Positions 22,332 through 29,453 are shown, numbered from the stretch's first letter. The stretch: DNA of 33,081 nucleotides from Syntrophobacterales bacterium (GCA_023229795.1 JALNYP010000043.1:1-33081), one strand, 5' to 3'. Program-made: numbers and translations. The notes: a model not told the origin generated them from the letters alone.

Positions 22332-23144
22332 ATGGCGAAAATCGACACCTCTTTCCTGGATATCGGCTACCTGGACACCCTGGCCTACCAGGATAGCCCC
22401 ATCCAGCGGCTGGACCCCCGGGTCAAACTGCTGACCACCCTGGTGTTTATCGTGCTGGTGGTCTCGTTCGACAAGTACGCCATCACCGGGCTCATCCCAT
22501 TTGTTATCTATCCCGTGGTCATGGTGGCCCTCGGCAACCTGCCGGCGGGCTTCATCCTCAAAAAGATGCTATGGGCGGCGCCGTTTGCGTTTTTCATCGG
22601 CATCTTCAATCCCTTGCTGGACCGTCACATCCTGCTGTACCTGGGGCCGGTGGGGATCTCCGGCGGCTGGGTCTCCTTTGCCTCCATCATGCTGCGCTTT
22701 TTTCTGACTGTCAGCGCGGCGTTTATTTTGATCGCCTGCACCGGCTTTAATACGGTTTGCATGGCGCTGGAGAAAATGGGGGTGCCGAAAAGCCTGGCCA
22801 CCCAACTCCTCTTTCTGTACCGGTATATTTTCGTTCTGGGGGAGGAAGCCGCCCGCCTGACCCGGGCCCGGTCGCTGCGGTCTTTCAACGGCAAAGGCAA
22901 GGGGATCAAGGTGTTCGGGCACATGATCGGCCAGTTGCTGCTCAGGACCCTGGACCGGGCCCAACGCCTGCACACGGCCATGCTGTGCCGGGGGTTTGAC
23001 GGAGAGATACGGCTGGTACGCACCCTTAGCCTCGGCGTGGGCGACCTGGCTTTTTTCCTGGGCTGGACCGGCCTGTTCATCCTGCTGCGCTGGTATAACC
23101 TGACGCAGATGCTGGGGAATCTGGTTACGGAGTTGATAAGATGA
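22332..23144 (+). CDS. cbiQ: ECF transporter transmembrane (T) subunit CbiQ
   Basis: The coupling membrane subunit that links CbiM to the ATPase CbiO. The 270 residues show the N-terminal SPIQRLDPRVKLL motif shared by T components, four to five hydrophobic helices, and the two Ala-Arg coupling motifs near the cytoplasmic face (EEAARLTRARSLRSF and RAQRLHTAMLCRGFDG). The 3' end overlaps cbiO by ATGA (23141-23144), consistent with translational coupling. Its ribosome-binding site is weak. Confidence 0.93.
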   Translation: MAKIDTSFLDIGYLDTLAYQDSPIQRLDPRVKLLTTLVFIVLVVSFDKYAITGLIPFVIYPVVMVALGNLPAGFILKKMLWAAPFAFFIGIFNPLLDRHILLYLGPVGISGGWVSFASIMLRFFLTVSAAFILIACTGFNTVCMALEKMGVPKSLATQLLFLYRYIFVLGEEAARLTRARSLRSFNGKGKGIKVFGHMIGQLLLRTLDRAQRLHTAMLCRGFDGEIRLVRTLSLGVGDLAFFLGWTGLFILLRWYNLTQMLGNLVTELIR

Positions 23145-23941
23145 GCCATCACCTGGTGGAAGCCGAAGACCTGAAATACTCTTATCCCGACGGCCACACA
23201 GCCTTAAACGGGGTGTCCTTCAGGATTACCCACGGTGAATCCGTGGCGATCGTCGGGGCCAACGGCGCCGGGAAATCGACGCTGCTGCTGCATCTGAACG
23301 GCTGCCTGGTCCCGGAGGGGGGCACGGTGCGCATCGGCGATTTTCCTCTGACCAAGCAGACCTTGCCGCAGGTGCGGCGCACCGTGGGCATGGTCTTTCA
23401 AGACCCCGACGATCAGCTCTTCATGCCCCAGGTCTATGACGACGTGGCCTTCGGCCCCCTGAACCTGGGTCTGCCCGCGGCGGAAGTGGACCGCCGGGTA
23501 ATGAACGCTCTGGAGACGGTGGGCGCGGCCCATTTAAAGGACCGCCCGCCGTACAAGTTGTCGGCCGGAGAGAAGCGGTCCGTGGCCATCGCCTCGGTGC
23601 TGTCCATGTCGCCGAGCATCCTGGTGATGGACGAGCCCACCTCCAACCTGGACCCCAAGACCCGGCGGCAACTCATCGAATTGCTGAAGACCTTCAGCCA
23701 TACCATTATCATCGCCACCCACGACCTGGACATGGTCCTGGACCTGTGCTCCCGCACCCTGGTCCTTAAACAAGGCCGGATCGTGTCGGACGGTCCCACG
23801 TGGGACATCATGCAGGACCAGGCCTTGCTGGAAGCCAGCAGCCTGGAAAAACCTTTAAGGCTGCAAGGGTGTCCGGTGTGCCATCCGGACCCGGCGCCCC
23901 GGCTCGGCGGGCACGGGGGCGGTGGACCGCATGACCATTGA
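23141..23941 (+). CDS. cbiO: ECF transporter ATPase CbiO with Cys/His-rich C-terminal tail
   Basis: Cytoplasmic ATPase of the Ni/Co ECF importer. The 266 residues contain Walker A GANGAGKS (39-46), Q-loop MVFQDPDDQLF, signature LSAGE (140-144, the usual CbiO/NikO variant of LSGGQ), Walker B LVMDEP (161-166) and switch ATHDLD. After the ABC fold ends near residue 240 there is a 24-residue tail with C244, C247, H248 and further His at the end (GGHGGGGPHDH). Such a tail is not needed for ATPase function and looks metal-binding. It is followed by the His-rich peptide gene. Confidence 0.94.
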   Translation: MSHHLVEAEDLKYSYPDGHTALNGVSFRITHGESVAIVGANGAGKSTLLLHLNGCLVPEGGTVRIGDFPLTKQTLPQVRRTVGMVFQDPDDQLFMPQVYDDVAFGPLNLGLPAAEVDRRVMNALETVGAAHLKDRPPYKLSAGEKRSVAIASVLSMSPSILVMDEPTSNLDPKTRRQLIELLKTFSHTIIIATHDLDMVLDLCSRTLVLKQGRIVSDGPTWDIMQDQALLEASSLEKPLRLQGCPVCHPDPAPRLGGHGGGGPHDH

Positions 23942-23947
23942 GAAAAA

Positions 23948-23980
23948 GATTGACAATCGCCTTGAGGAAGGGAAAATTAA
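23948..23980 (+). promoter_or_regulatory. second copy of the GATTGACAATC element, upstream of the His-rich gene
   Basis: GATTGACAATC (23948-23958), GCC, TTGAGG (23962-23967) and AAAATTAA (23973-23980) repeat the element found before cbiM, with five bases fewer between the palindrome and TTGAGG. A -35 TTGACA is present, but the -10 region is poor. It starts seven bases after the cbiO stop, so the peptide gene may have its own regulated transcript in addition to readthrough from cbiO. Confidence 0.45.
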
Positions 23981-24032
23981 AGGCAAGTCGATATTATGCC
24001 GATTTTAGAAAAAAAAAGGAGGTGATCCGGAG

Positions 24033-24194
24033 ATGTGCTGCCATGACAAAGACAAGCATGAACACGAGCATAGCCATGAGGGGGGTACCCACACCCACGA
24101 CGGGCACGAGCACAGCCATGAGGCGGGGGTGCACAGCCACGAGCACACCCACGAGGATGGGCACCATCAGCACGACCACAAGTGCTGCCACTAA
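24033..24194 (+). CDS. 53-residue His/Cys-rich metal-binding peptide
   Basis: A small gene of 53 codons. The product has 19 His and four Cys. It begins MCCHDK and ends KCCH, so Cys-Cys-His sits near both ends, with HExHSHE-type repeats, Thr-His and Asp/Glu-Gly-His units between. There is no signal peptide or membrane segment, so it is probably cytoplasmic. It recalls nickel-storing peptides such as Helicobacter Hpn by composition only. The upstream AAAGGAGGTGATCC (24015-24028) is a nearly full complement of the 16S rRNA 3' end, and GGAG sits again just before the ATG. Together with position behind cbiMQO this supports a real, highly translated gene for buffering or delivering Ni/Co. The overlapping frame from 23938 is low-complexity and not credible. 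Confidence 0.85.
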   Translation: MCCHDKDKHEHEHSHEGGTHTHDGHEHSHEAGVHSHEHTHEDGHHQHDHKCCH

Positions 24195-24220
24195 CGGAAA
24201 GCCGCGAATCAGCTAAAAAT

Positions 24221-24272
24221 AAGCCACGAAGGCCGTGTCCGGGATGAATCCTGGCGAGAGCGTTCGTGGCTT
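24221..24272 (+). terminator. hairpin terminator after the His-rich gene
   Basis: AAGCCACGAA (24221-24230) pairs perfectly with TTCGTGGCTT (24263-24272). Inside, CCGGGAT (24239-24245) pairs with ATCCTGG (24248-24254), with one G-T pair. The T-run is short (TTTCC). The 5' arm plus following GGC is identical to the sequence in the cbiM leader at 21093-21104. Confidence 0.6.
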
Positions 24273-24302
24273 TCCTGTTGCTAAAAGGTAATTTGGGGCA
24301 AT

Positions 24303-24330
24303 AAAAAAGGCGGGGCGCCAGTCCGCCCCA
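24303..24330 (-). terminator. Rho-independent terminator of the second PEP-CTERM gene
   Basis: On the minus strand GGCGG and CCGCC (24323-24327 and 24309-24313 in plus coordinates) form a GC-rich hairpin followed by a T-run (six A at 24303-24308 on the plus strand). It lies about 30 bases after the PEP-CTERM stop. The T-rich TTAATTTTTT on the other side may let it work in both directions. Confidence 0.7.
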
Positions 24331-24358
24331 CCCTTAATTTTTTAGCATCGAAACCGGA

Positions 24359-25042
24359 TTAATTTTTCCTAAACCTTCTTAACCCCACCAGGCCCAGCAA
24401 TCCGGAACCGAAGAGCACAACTGCCGGGGGTACCGGAACCAGTTGTCCCAGGCCATTTTGAAAGACCACGTCGCCACCGGCGTCTTTCAGGTAGAATTTG
24501 GAGAAATCTTGAAAGGGCGCATAGTCAAAGGCCAGAAAGGCCCAGTCAAAGGTGAAGCTCTCGCCTTCCAGCAGCGTAATGCCGGTCTCCAGGTAGGAGC
24601 AGTTGGTGCCTACGTTCCCATAGGCATTCAAGAATATTGCCGGAGTCGGGTCATCATTGGAAAGTTGGTAGGACATCCATTCGCCATCGGCAGGCAGGTA
24701 TGGGGTACCGCTGTCGGAATTCACCGGACCTTGGGTGACCGTGCCGTTGCTGGCCGGCCCCAGGGTGTAGCCATCATAGTTCCCGAGTTCAAAGCTCTGG
24801 TTGCCCGCCTGAGAGCACTGGCTGAGATTGTCCACCAGGAGCCCGGAGTCATTATCAGTATCCCCGTGGTTGCTGACCAGAAAACCGGCGGTGCCGCTAA
24901 ACCCCCCGGCACCGGCAGTGTAGGTGTAACTCTGCCAGCCGGTTTCCCCATAGTCAGGGACGATGATCCAGGCCGAGGCCGGGGCAACCATCAGGCCCAG
25001 GACCAGGGCCGCCACTCCCGCAAGTAATATTTTCCTCTTCAT
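24359..25042 (-). CDS. PEP-CTERM sorting domain protein
   Basis: A secreted 227-residue protein. It has a Sec signal peptide (MKRKILLAGVAALVLGLMVAPASA, cleavage probably before WIIVP) and a C-terminal PEP-CTERM tail (VPVPPAVVLFGSGLLGLVGLRR, then RFRKN). The mature part is acidic, rich in Gly, Ser, Thr and Asn, with Cys in pairs (QCSQ, NCSY), and looks like a beta-sandwich surface domain; no catalytic motif is visible. AGGAGA lies before the ATG. A promoter and a structured leader lie upstream and a terminator downstream, so it is a single-gene unit. It shares only the tail with the other PEP-CTERM protein. Confidence 0.88.
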   Translation of the reverse strand: MKRKILLAGVAALVLGLMVAPASAWIIVPDYGETGWQSYTYTAGAGGFSGTAGFLVSNHGDTDNDSGLLVDNLSQCSQAGNQSFELGNYDGYTLGPASNGTVTQGPVNSDSGTPYLPADGEWMSYQLSNDDPTPAIFLNAYGNVGTNCSYLETGITLLEGESFTFDWAFLAFDYAPFQDFSKFYLKDAGGDVVFQNGLGQLVPVPPAVVLFGSGLLGLVGLRRFRKN

Positions 25043-25076
25043 AATTATCTCCTAGATTAGGGTGAATAATAAAGCA

Positions 25077-25163
25077 GGGACAATTCAAGTACTCACCGGC
25101 TATCTCCTCAGAAACCCGCGGCTTTTTGTCCCCACCTGGAATTGGGTTCAGCTTTATTCCAGG
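25077..25163 (-). promoter_or_regulatory. structured leader of the second PEP-CTERM gene
   Basis: In the transcribed strand CCTGGAAT pairs perfectly with ATTCCAGG (25156-25163 and 25135-25142), and GGGACAA pairs with TTGTCCC (25126-25132 and 25077-25083). The second stem encloses AAAGCCGCGGG followed by AGATAGCCGG. Those two words resemble the 3' half of GEMM-I (cyclic di-GMP/cGAMP) riboswitches, where AAAGCC(A)CGGG and GATAGCCGG occur, but the 5' GGCAAACC element is not clearly present. It sits between the promoter at 25174-25201 and the gene. Identity as a riboswitch is uncertain. Confidence 0.35.
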
Positions 25164-25173
25164 AGTGACGCCA

Positions 25174-25201
25174 ATTCTAAAACAATTTAAAAGAAAGTCA
25201 A
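25174..25201 (-). promoter_or_regulatory. sigma70-like promoter for the second PEP-CTERM gene
   Basis: On the minus strand TTGACT, a 16-base spacer and TAGAAT; each hexamer matches five of six consensus positions. The predicted start near 25167 leaves a leader of about 125 bases. The rest of 25043-25310 is AT-rich without other features I can support. Confidence 0.55.
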
Positions 25202-25310
25202 ATAAAAATTAAACCAAATTGAATTAAGGCAAAACTAATAGATTATCATTGAATATAATGAAAAATATTTGGGGTGCGGCGAGGACTTCCTGCCGGCCTC
25301 AAGGAGGTCC

Positions 25311-25718
25311 TTAAATGCCCAGCGGGTGCGGAACCGTGTCGGGGGCAGCGCGGCCGTCGCCCGTGGCCTCCCGCCAGGCCAGGAGGTAGAGGATTTCGGG
25401 CCCGGGATTGGTAACCGCGTGGGGGATACCCGGCGGGATGTGGACCAGGGTACGGTCTCCGGTGAGGAGCCGTTCCCGGAGGCGGCCGGGAGGGGCTTCC
25501 CAGATCAGGAGGGCGTCGCCGTGGAAGGGGTAGAGCGTTTCGGCGTGGCCCGGGTGGAGGTGATGGCCCCGGGTCTGCCCGGGGCGGATGGAAACCAGAT
25601 GGAGGGTGGCCAACAGGTCCCCGGGCGCCTCAAGGGGGCCCGGCCAGGGGAAAAAGACCTGGCCCCGGGCATCGGCCTTAATTACGCCGCTAAGATCAAT
25701 GAAGCGAACTTCGGTCAT
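25311..25718 (-). CDS. cupin-domain protein
   Basis: A 135-residue single-domain cupin. The two cupin motifs are visible: motif 1 as GQTRGHHLHPGHAETLYPFHGDALL, with His residues and a Glu placed to bind a metal, and motif 2 as HIPPGIPHAVTNPG. Small cupins of this kind include sugar epimerase-like and FdtA/WxcM-like proteins as well as dioxygenases, so the substrate cannot be assigned. The ATG at 25718 has GGGGGAG upstream. It is flanked by an AT-rich gap and a divergent small gene. Confidence 0.85.
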   Translation of the reverse strand: MTEVRFIDLSGVIKADARGQVFFPWPGPLEAPGDLLATLHLVSIRPGQTRGHHLHPGHAETLYPFHGDALLIWEAPPGRLRERLLTGDRTLVHIPPGIPHAVTNPGPEILYLLAWREATGDGRAAPDTVPHPLGI

Positions 25719-25974
25719 CTTCTCTCCCCCTTGGCGTCAGCGGGCCGGAAAACCCTGCGGCGCCTGGCCATTTGAGTGAAGTACCTGGAGCCGGCTCAGG
25801 CAGGGTTAGGTTTGCCAGCCTGGCAAGCATAATAATAATAACAGCCCGGAAAGCCAAGGGCAGCGGCGTTTTTTTACCCGGCACAGGTCCCGCCTTGCAT
25901 TTTTGCGCTGATTTGGTAGAGTGGGGGCGCCGGTTCTGCTACGAGACGGGCTGGCTGCTGCTTATCGGGAAATC

Positions 25975-26277
25975 ATGGCGACGATCAACGATTTGGTGCT
26001 GGTGCACCTGGACAATAAGCCCGCGTTCTACGCCCGCATCAACGATATCAACCCGGATGTCAAGCGGGGCTGGTATCAGGTGGAATTGCTGGTGCTGTCC
26101 CAGCCCTCCCAGACCCTGGTCTGGATCCTGGAGGAGTCCCACCTCCAGGGCCAGGAGTTCACCATGGGCGGCCGGCCGGTCAAGCTGGCGCTCATTCCCC
26201 CCAAAACCCCACCCCAGCCCGGTTCTCCCCCGCCGGAGGGCAAGGCCAAAGTCATTCCCCTGGTCCGGAAGACCTAG
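25975..26277 (+). CDS. small hypothetical protein, 100 residues
   Basis: I do not recognise the family. ATG 25975 gives MATINDLVLVHLDNKPAFYARINDI, a likely natural beta-barrel N-terminus, while the extra codons back to 25921 look non-coding. The body is beta-rich (VKRGWYQVELLVLS, LVWILEESHLQGQEFTMGG) and the tail is Pro/Lys-rich. No signal peptide or catalytic motif is visible. The upstream gap (25719-25974) holds an AT-rich stretch and a short (AAT)n run but no clear promoter. It converges on the methyltransferase gene. Confidence 0.75.
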   Translation: MATINDLVLVHLDNKPAFYARINDINPDVKRGWYQVELLVLSQPSQTLVWILEESHLQGQEFTMGGRPVKLALIPPKTPPQPGSPPPEGKAKVIPLVRKT

Positions 26278-26293
26278 CCGCCGGTCCCGGCGG
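26278..26293. terminator. GC hairpin between convergent genes
   Basis: CCGCCGG-TC-CCGGCGG (26278-26293) is a perfect 7-base inverted repeat filling the gap between the stops at 26277 (plus) and 26297 (minus). It has no T-run, so it could be a Rho-independent-like barrier in both directions or just a stabilising hairpin. Confidence 0.4.
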
Positions 26294-26296
26294 GAT

Positions 26297-27184
26297 TTAG
26301 CCGGGCGGCTGCTCCTGGTACATCCAATGCGTTTGCCACCAGGGAATCTTGCGCCAGATAAAAAGCAATTTCAGGTAGTAGAGATAGCGATGGCGGTGGA
26401 TGGCCCGTCTGACGTCCAGGGCTACCCGGGGGTTCACGACGGGTGGTTTGGGGGGTGCGGGGCGGGCCAGGATCTGGAAGGCATCCCGGCGCCAGATACG
26501 GAGCCGGTCCTCTTGCCAGCCGGCCCTGGCCAGCAGCCAGCTCAAGGTTGGGGGCGCGAAGTAGAAGTTGTGGGCCGGGGAAAACAGGCGCCGGAAGCTG
26601 ACTTTGGGGGCCAGGATATTGGGGGTTTCGAGGAACAGCCGGGCGTCGGGGGCGGCATAGCTCCGGAGCTGGCGCAGGCAGGCCAGGGGATCGGGAAAAT
26701 GCTCGATGACGTGGGAGGCCAGGATCAGGTCGAACTGCTGGCCCTCGAAGCTCACGTCTTCCAAATGGAGGGGGACGACCTCGAGGCCGTAGTGTTGCCG
26801 GGCATAAGCGGCCTGGTCGGGGTCGGGCTCCACTGCCCAGACCTCGGCCCCCAGGCTTTTTAATTTGCCGCCGGTCAGGCCCAGGCCGCAGCCGATCTCG
26901 AGGACCCTGAAACCGGGTTGAAAGAACGGCTGGATGAACGGCCATTGCAGGTTCCAGCGTTTGAGCAGCTTGCGGTGCTGGCGGGAAGAATCGGCGTCGC
27001 CCGTGTGCCACTTCCGGGAACTGACGGCCGCGCCGATGCGATCCCGGTCCTCGATCACCGGGTTGTGGTAGACCAGGCCGCAGCGCCGGCAGCCCACCGT
27101 AAGGATGGAGAGGCCCTGCTGCCGGCGTTGATCCACCGGAAAAGTATCGTCCTGGTCACAAATAGGGCAGAGGATATTTTGCAT
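26297..27184 (-). CDS. class I SAM-dependent methyltransferase with N-terminal zinc ribbon
   Basis: 295 residues from ATG 27184. Two Cys pairs (C6-x2-C9 and C32-x2-C35, the latter in GCRRCGLVYHNP) form a zinc ribbon. A Rossmann methyltransferase domain follows: motif I VLEIGCGLGLTGG near 94-106, acidic WAVEPD, FDLILASHVIEHFPDPLACL and LFLETPN. This layout is common in Methyltransf_23 proteins of polysaccharide and natural-product clusters; the substrate is unknown. A GTG at 27217 in frame would add 11 residues; I prefer the ATG because the zinc ribbon begins right after it. Neither start has a strong ribosome-binding site. Confidence 0.88.
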   Translation of the reverse strand: MQNILCPICDQDDTFPVDQRRQQGLSILTVGCRRCGLVYHNPVIEDRDRIGAAVSSRKWHTGDADSSRQHRKLLKRWNLQWPFIQPFFQPGFRVLEIGCGLGLTGGKLKSLGAEVWAVEPDPDQAAYARQHYGLEVVPLHLEDVSFEGQQFDLILASHVIEHFPDPLACLRQLRSYAAPDARLFLETPNILAPKVSFRRLFSPAHNFYFAPPTLSWLLARAGWQEDRLRIWRRDAFQILARPAPPKPPVVNPRVALDVRRAIHRHRYLYYLKLLFIWRKIPWWQTHWMYQEQPPG

Positions 27185-27357
27185 ACGGCCGCCAAAAGGT
27201 ATACCGTTAATACTCACCGATTAAGACTCACAAGTCAACCTGGCGCGGCAGCACCAGGAACCTTATTTTATATTGTAATTAACTAGCCGATTTTAATAAA
27301 ATAACCTTATACTCGTCGCCAGAAGTTTTTTCCGCCCCCCCCCTCACCCTAGCCCTA

Positions 27358-27372
27358 CCCCCACGTTGGGGG
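27358..27372. repeat. palindromic intergenic repeat
   Basis: CCCCCA-CGT-TGGGGG preceded by CCCTCACCCTAGCCCTA and followed by GAGAAGGG. This wording is typical of a widespread dispersed intergenic palindrome in high-GC bacteria. It sits in the 27185-27452 gap upstream of the radical SAM gene; the remainder of that gap is AT-rich with no feature I can support. Confidence 0.5.
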
Positions 27373-27452
27373 GAGAAGGGATATGAGGAAAGAACTTTTG
27401 GCAAATGCTATAAGAGCTCGTCTGCCCCGATTTGGGGGCCGGAGTTTTTTTA

Positions 27453-28766
27453 ATGAGAATTCTCCTGGTTCAACCTACTACCAAATATCCCAACCGCAAG
27501 CCGCTGCGCAGCAAAACCCGCTGGCTCCTGGGGATCACCCTGCCGTACCTGGCGGGCCTCACTCCCAAAGGCATCCAGGTGGACGTGGCGGACGACCGCC
27601 TGGCCCCCATTCCCTACCACCGGGATTATGACCTGGTGGGCATTACCTGCACCTGCGCCACGGCGGAGCGGGCCTACGAGATTGCCGCCGAGTTCCGGCA
27701 GCGGGGCCGCCAGGTGGTGATGGGCGGATTTAACGTGGCCCTGCATCCCGAAGAAGCGCTGGAGCATTGCGACGCGGTGGTGGTGGGCGAAGCTGAGTCG
27801 GTGTGGGCCGAGGTCATAGAGGACGCCCGGGTCAAGCGCCTGAAGCCCCGCTACCAGGCGTCGGAATTTCACGATCTTGCGGGTCTGCCCCGGCCTCGCC
27901 TGGAACTGATGGATTATCGGAATTACCGGGTCAAGATCGTGCCCACCCAGACGTCCCGGGGCTGCCCTTATCACTGCGCGTTCTGCGAAGTGCCCATTGT
28001 TTACGGGCATACCTACCGGCGGCGGCCCCTGGGGGATGTCATCGAAGAGATCAAGGCCAACGTGCGCATTACCGGCTTGAAGAATATTTATTTTATCGAC
28101 GACAATCTCACCGGCCACCGGGACTACGCCAAGGAGCTGTTCCAGGCCCTGATGCCCCTGGGCCTGAAGTGGAGCTGCCTGTGGACCATCAATACCGCCC
28201 GGGATGAAGACCTGCTGGACCTGGCCAAGAAGTCCGGCTGCAACCACGTGAACATCGGCATCGAGAACGTCTGCCCGGAGTCCATCTTTTCCATCGACAA
28301 GGTGCAGAACCCGGTGGCCGAATACGAATGGCTCCTGGGGCGGCTGCGGCAAAAAGGGATCTTTTACTCCTTGAACTTCATGTTCGGTCTGGACGGAGAC
28401 CACAAGGAGCTGTTCGCCGAAACTTTAGCTTTTTTGCAAAGGGTCAAGGCGCCCATGGCCTTTTTCAACGTGGCCACACCCCGGCGGGGCACCCCCATGT
28501 GGGACCAGCTCAACCAGGAAGGCCGGGTGCATAACCCGGATGCGGAGAAATATTTAGGGATGGTCTGCAACTTTTTCCCTAAGCACATGACTCCCGACGA
28601 GTGCGAGGCCGGGGTTTGGGATTGTTTTCAAAAATTCTATTCGTTCCCTTCCATCTTCCGCCGCCTGCTTATGCCTCCGACGGGTTATATCTTTCAAGGG
28701 TTGCCCAGCAACCTTTTTTTTCATTGGTCGGCCTCGCGCAAGATCGATCCGGTGGATTTTTATTGA
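27453..28766 (+). CDS. B12-binding domain radical SAM protein
   Basis: 437 residues from ATG 27453, with GGAG eight bases upstream. The N-terminal third is a Rossmann-like cobalamin-binding domain (MRILLVQP, VGITCTCATAERAYEIAAEFRQRG, VVMGGFNVALHPEEAL, VVVGEAESVW). The radical SAM core follows with the [4Fe-4S] motif C171-x3-C175-x2-C178 in RGCPYHCAFCEV, the IYFIDDNLTG strand, and GCNHVNIGIENVCPESI. The C-terminal region FFNVATPRRGTPMWDQL is typical of the group that includes hopanoid and BchE-like enzymes. The substrate is not assignable; a lipid or a ring methylation/cyclisation is possible. It ends two bases from the convergent marC stop. Confidence 0.92.
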   Translation: MRILLVQPTTKYPNRKPLRSKTRWLLGITLPYLAGLTPKGIQVDVADDRLAPIPYHRDYDLVGITCTCATAERAYEIAAEFRQRGRQVVMGGFNVALHPEEALEHCDAVVVGEAESVWAEVIEDARVKRLKPRYQASEFHDLAGLPRPRLELMDYRNYRVKIVPTQTSRGCPYHCAFCEVPIVYGHTYRRRPLGDVIEEIKANVRITGLKNIYFIDDNLTGHRDYAKELFQALMPLGLKWSCLWTINTARDEDLLDLAKKSGCNHVNIGIENVCPESIFSIDKVQNPVAEYEWLLGRLRQKGIFYSLNFMFGLDGDHKELFAETLAFLQRVKAPMAFFNVATPRRGTPMWDQLNQEGRVHNPDAEKYLGMVCNFFPKHMTPDECEAGVWDCFQKFYSFPSIFRRLLMPPTGYIFQGLPSNLFFHWSASRKIDPVDFY

Positions 28767-28768
28767 GG

Positions 28769-29419
28769 CTAATGATGTAGGGAAGGGAAGGCCGCGGTCA
28801 GTCCATCGATGACAAACTGGACGGCCAGCGCGGCCATGATCAGCCCCATGAGCCGGGTGAGGAGGCGGAGGCGGGCCTCTTTGAGATAAATCACCAGGAG
28901 ATGGGCGAAGCGGAAGCCGAGATACGCCAATATTAACGTGGTGACCAGAGACAACAGGACGAGGCCGTTGTCTATAAGAGTTTTGGCCCGGCTGGTGAGG
29001 ACCAGCACGGTGGAGATGGCCCCGGGACCGCTGAGCAGGGGAACCGCCAGGGGGACCATGGCCACATCCCCGTAGTCGGCGGCGTCCAGGCTGGAAGAGG
29101 TGTCGATGCGGTTGAAGTGCCCCCGTCCCTCCAACATATCGATGGCGATGCGAAAGAGGATGAGGCCGCCGGCGATTTGAAAAGCCGGCATACTGATGCC
29201 GAAAAACTCCAGGATAAGACGGCCCACCGCGATGAACAGGGTCAGGATGAGGAAAGCGTAGAGACAGGCCCGCCAGGCCAGGCGCCGGGCCGCGGCGGGA
29301 GTGAATCCCGCCGACAGGGCCAGATAGGGGAAGATATTGCCCGGCGGGTCGACAATGATGAACAGGGAAACCAGGGCGGTAACGAAAAAAGCCCAGGAAG
29401 GTTCCAGGAGATATCCCAT
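28769..29419 (-). CDS. marC: MarC family integral membrane protein
   Basis: 216 residues with six hydrophobic helices and the MarC family motifs: VSLFIIVDPPGNIFPYLALS in helix 1, GGLILFRIAIDML, and AMVPLAVPLLSGPGAISTVLVL. MarC proteins are inner-membrane proteins of uncertain transport function; the antibiotic-resistance link in the name has not held up. The ATG at 29419 is 34 bases from the divergent hcyS start, so the two may share a control region. GAGGTGATC lies upstream of the start but somewhat far (about 12 bases). Confidence 0.93.
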   Translation of the reverse strand: MGYLLEPSWAFFVTALVSLFIIVDPPGNIFPYLALSAGFTPAAARRLAWRACLYAFLILTLFIAVGRLILEFFGISMPAFQIAGGLILFRIAIDMLEGRGHFNRIDTSSSLDAADYGDVAMVPLAVPLLSGPGAISTVLVLTSRAKTLIDNGLVLLSLVTTLILAYLGFRFAHLLVIYLKEARLRLLTRLMGLIMAALAVQFVIDGLTAAFPSLHH

Positions 29420-29453
29420 AAGATGAGATCACCTCGGGGGAGAAGGGTTTGAT

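Noticed and set aside
23938..24216. 92-codon frame over the His-rich gene (Thr/Ser/Met-rich)
   Set aside because: It is the other-frame reading of the CAC/CAT-rich peptide gene at 24033-24194, which has the better ribosome-binding site and a sensible product.
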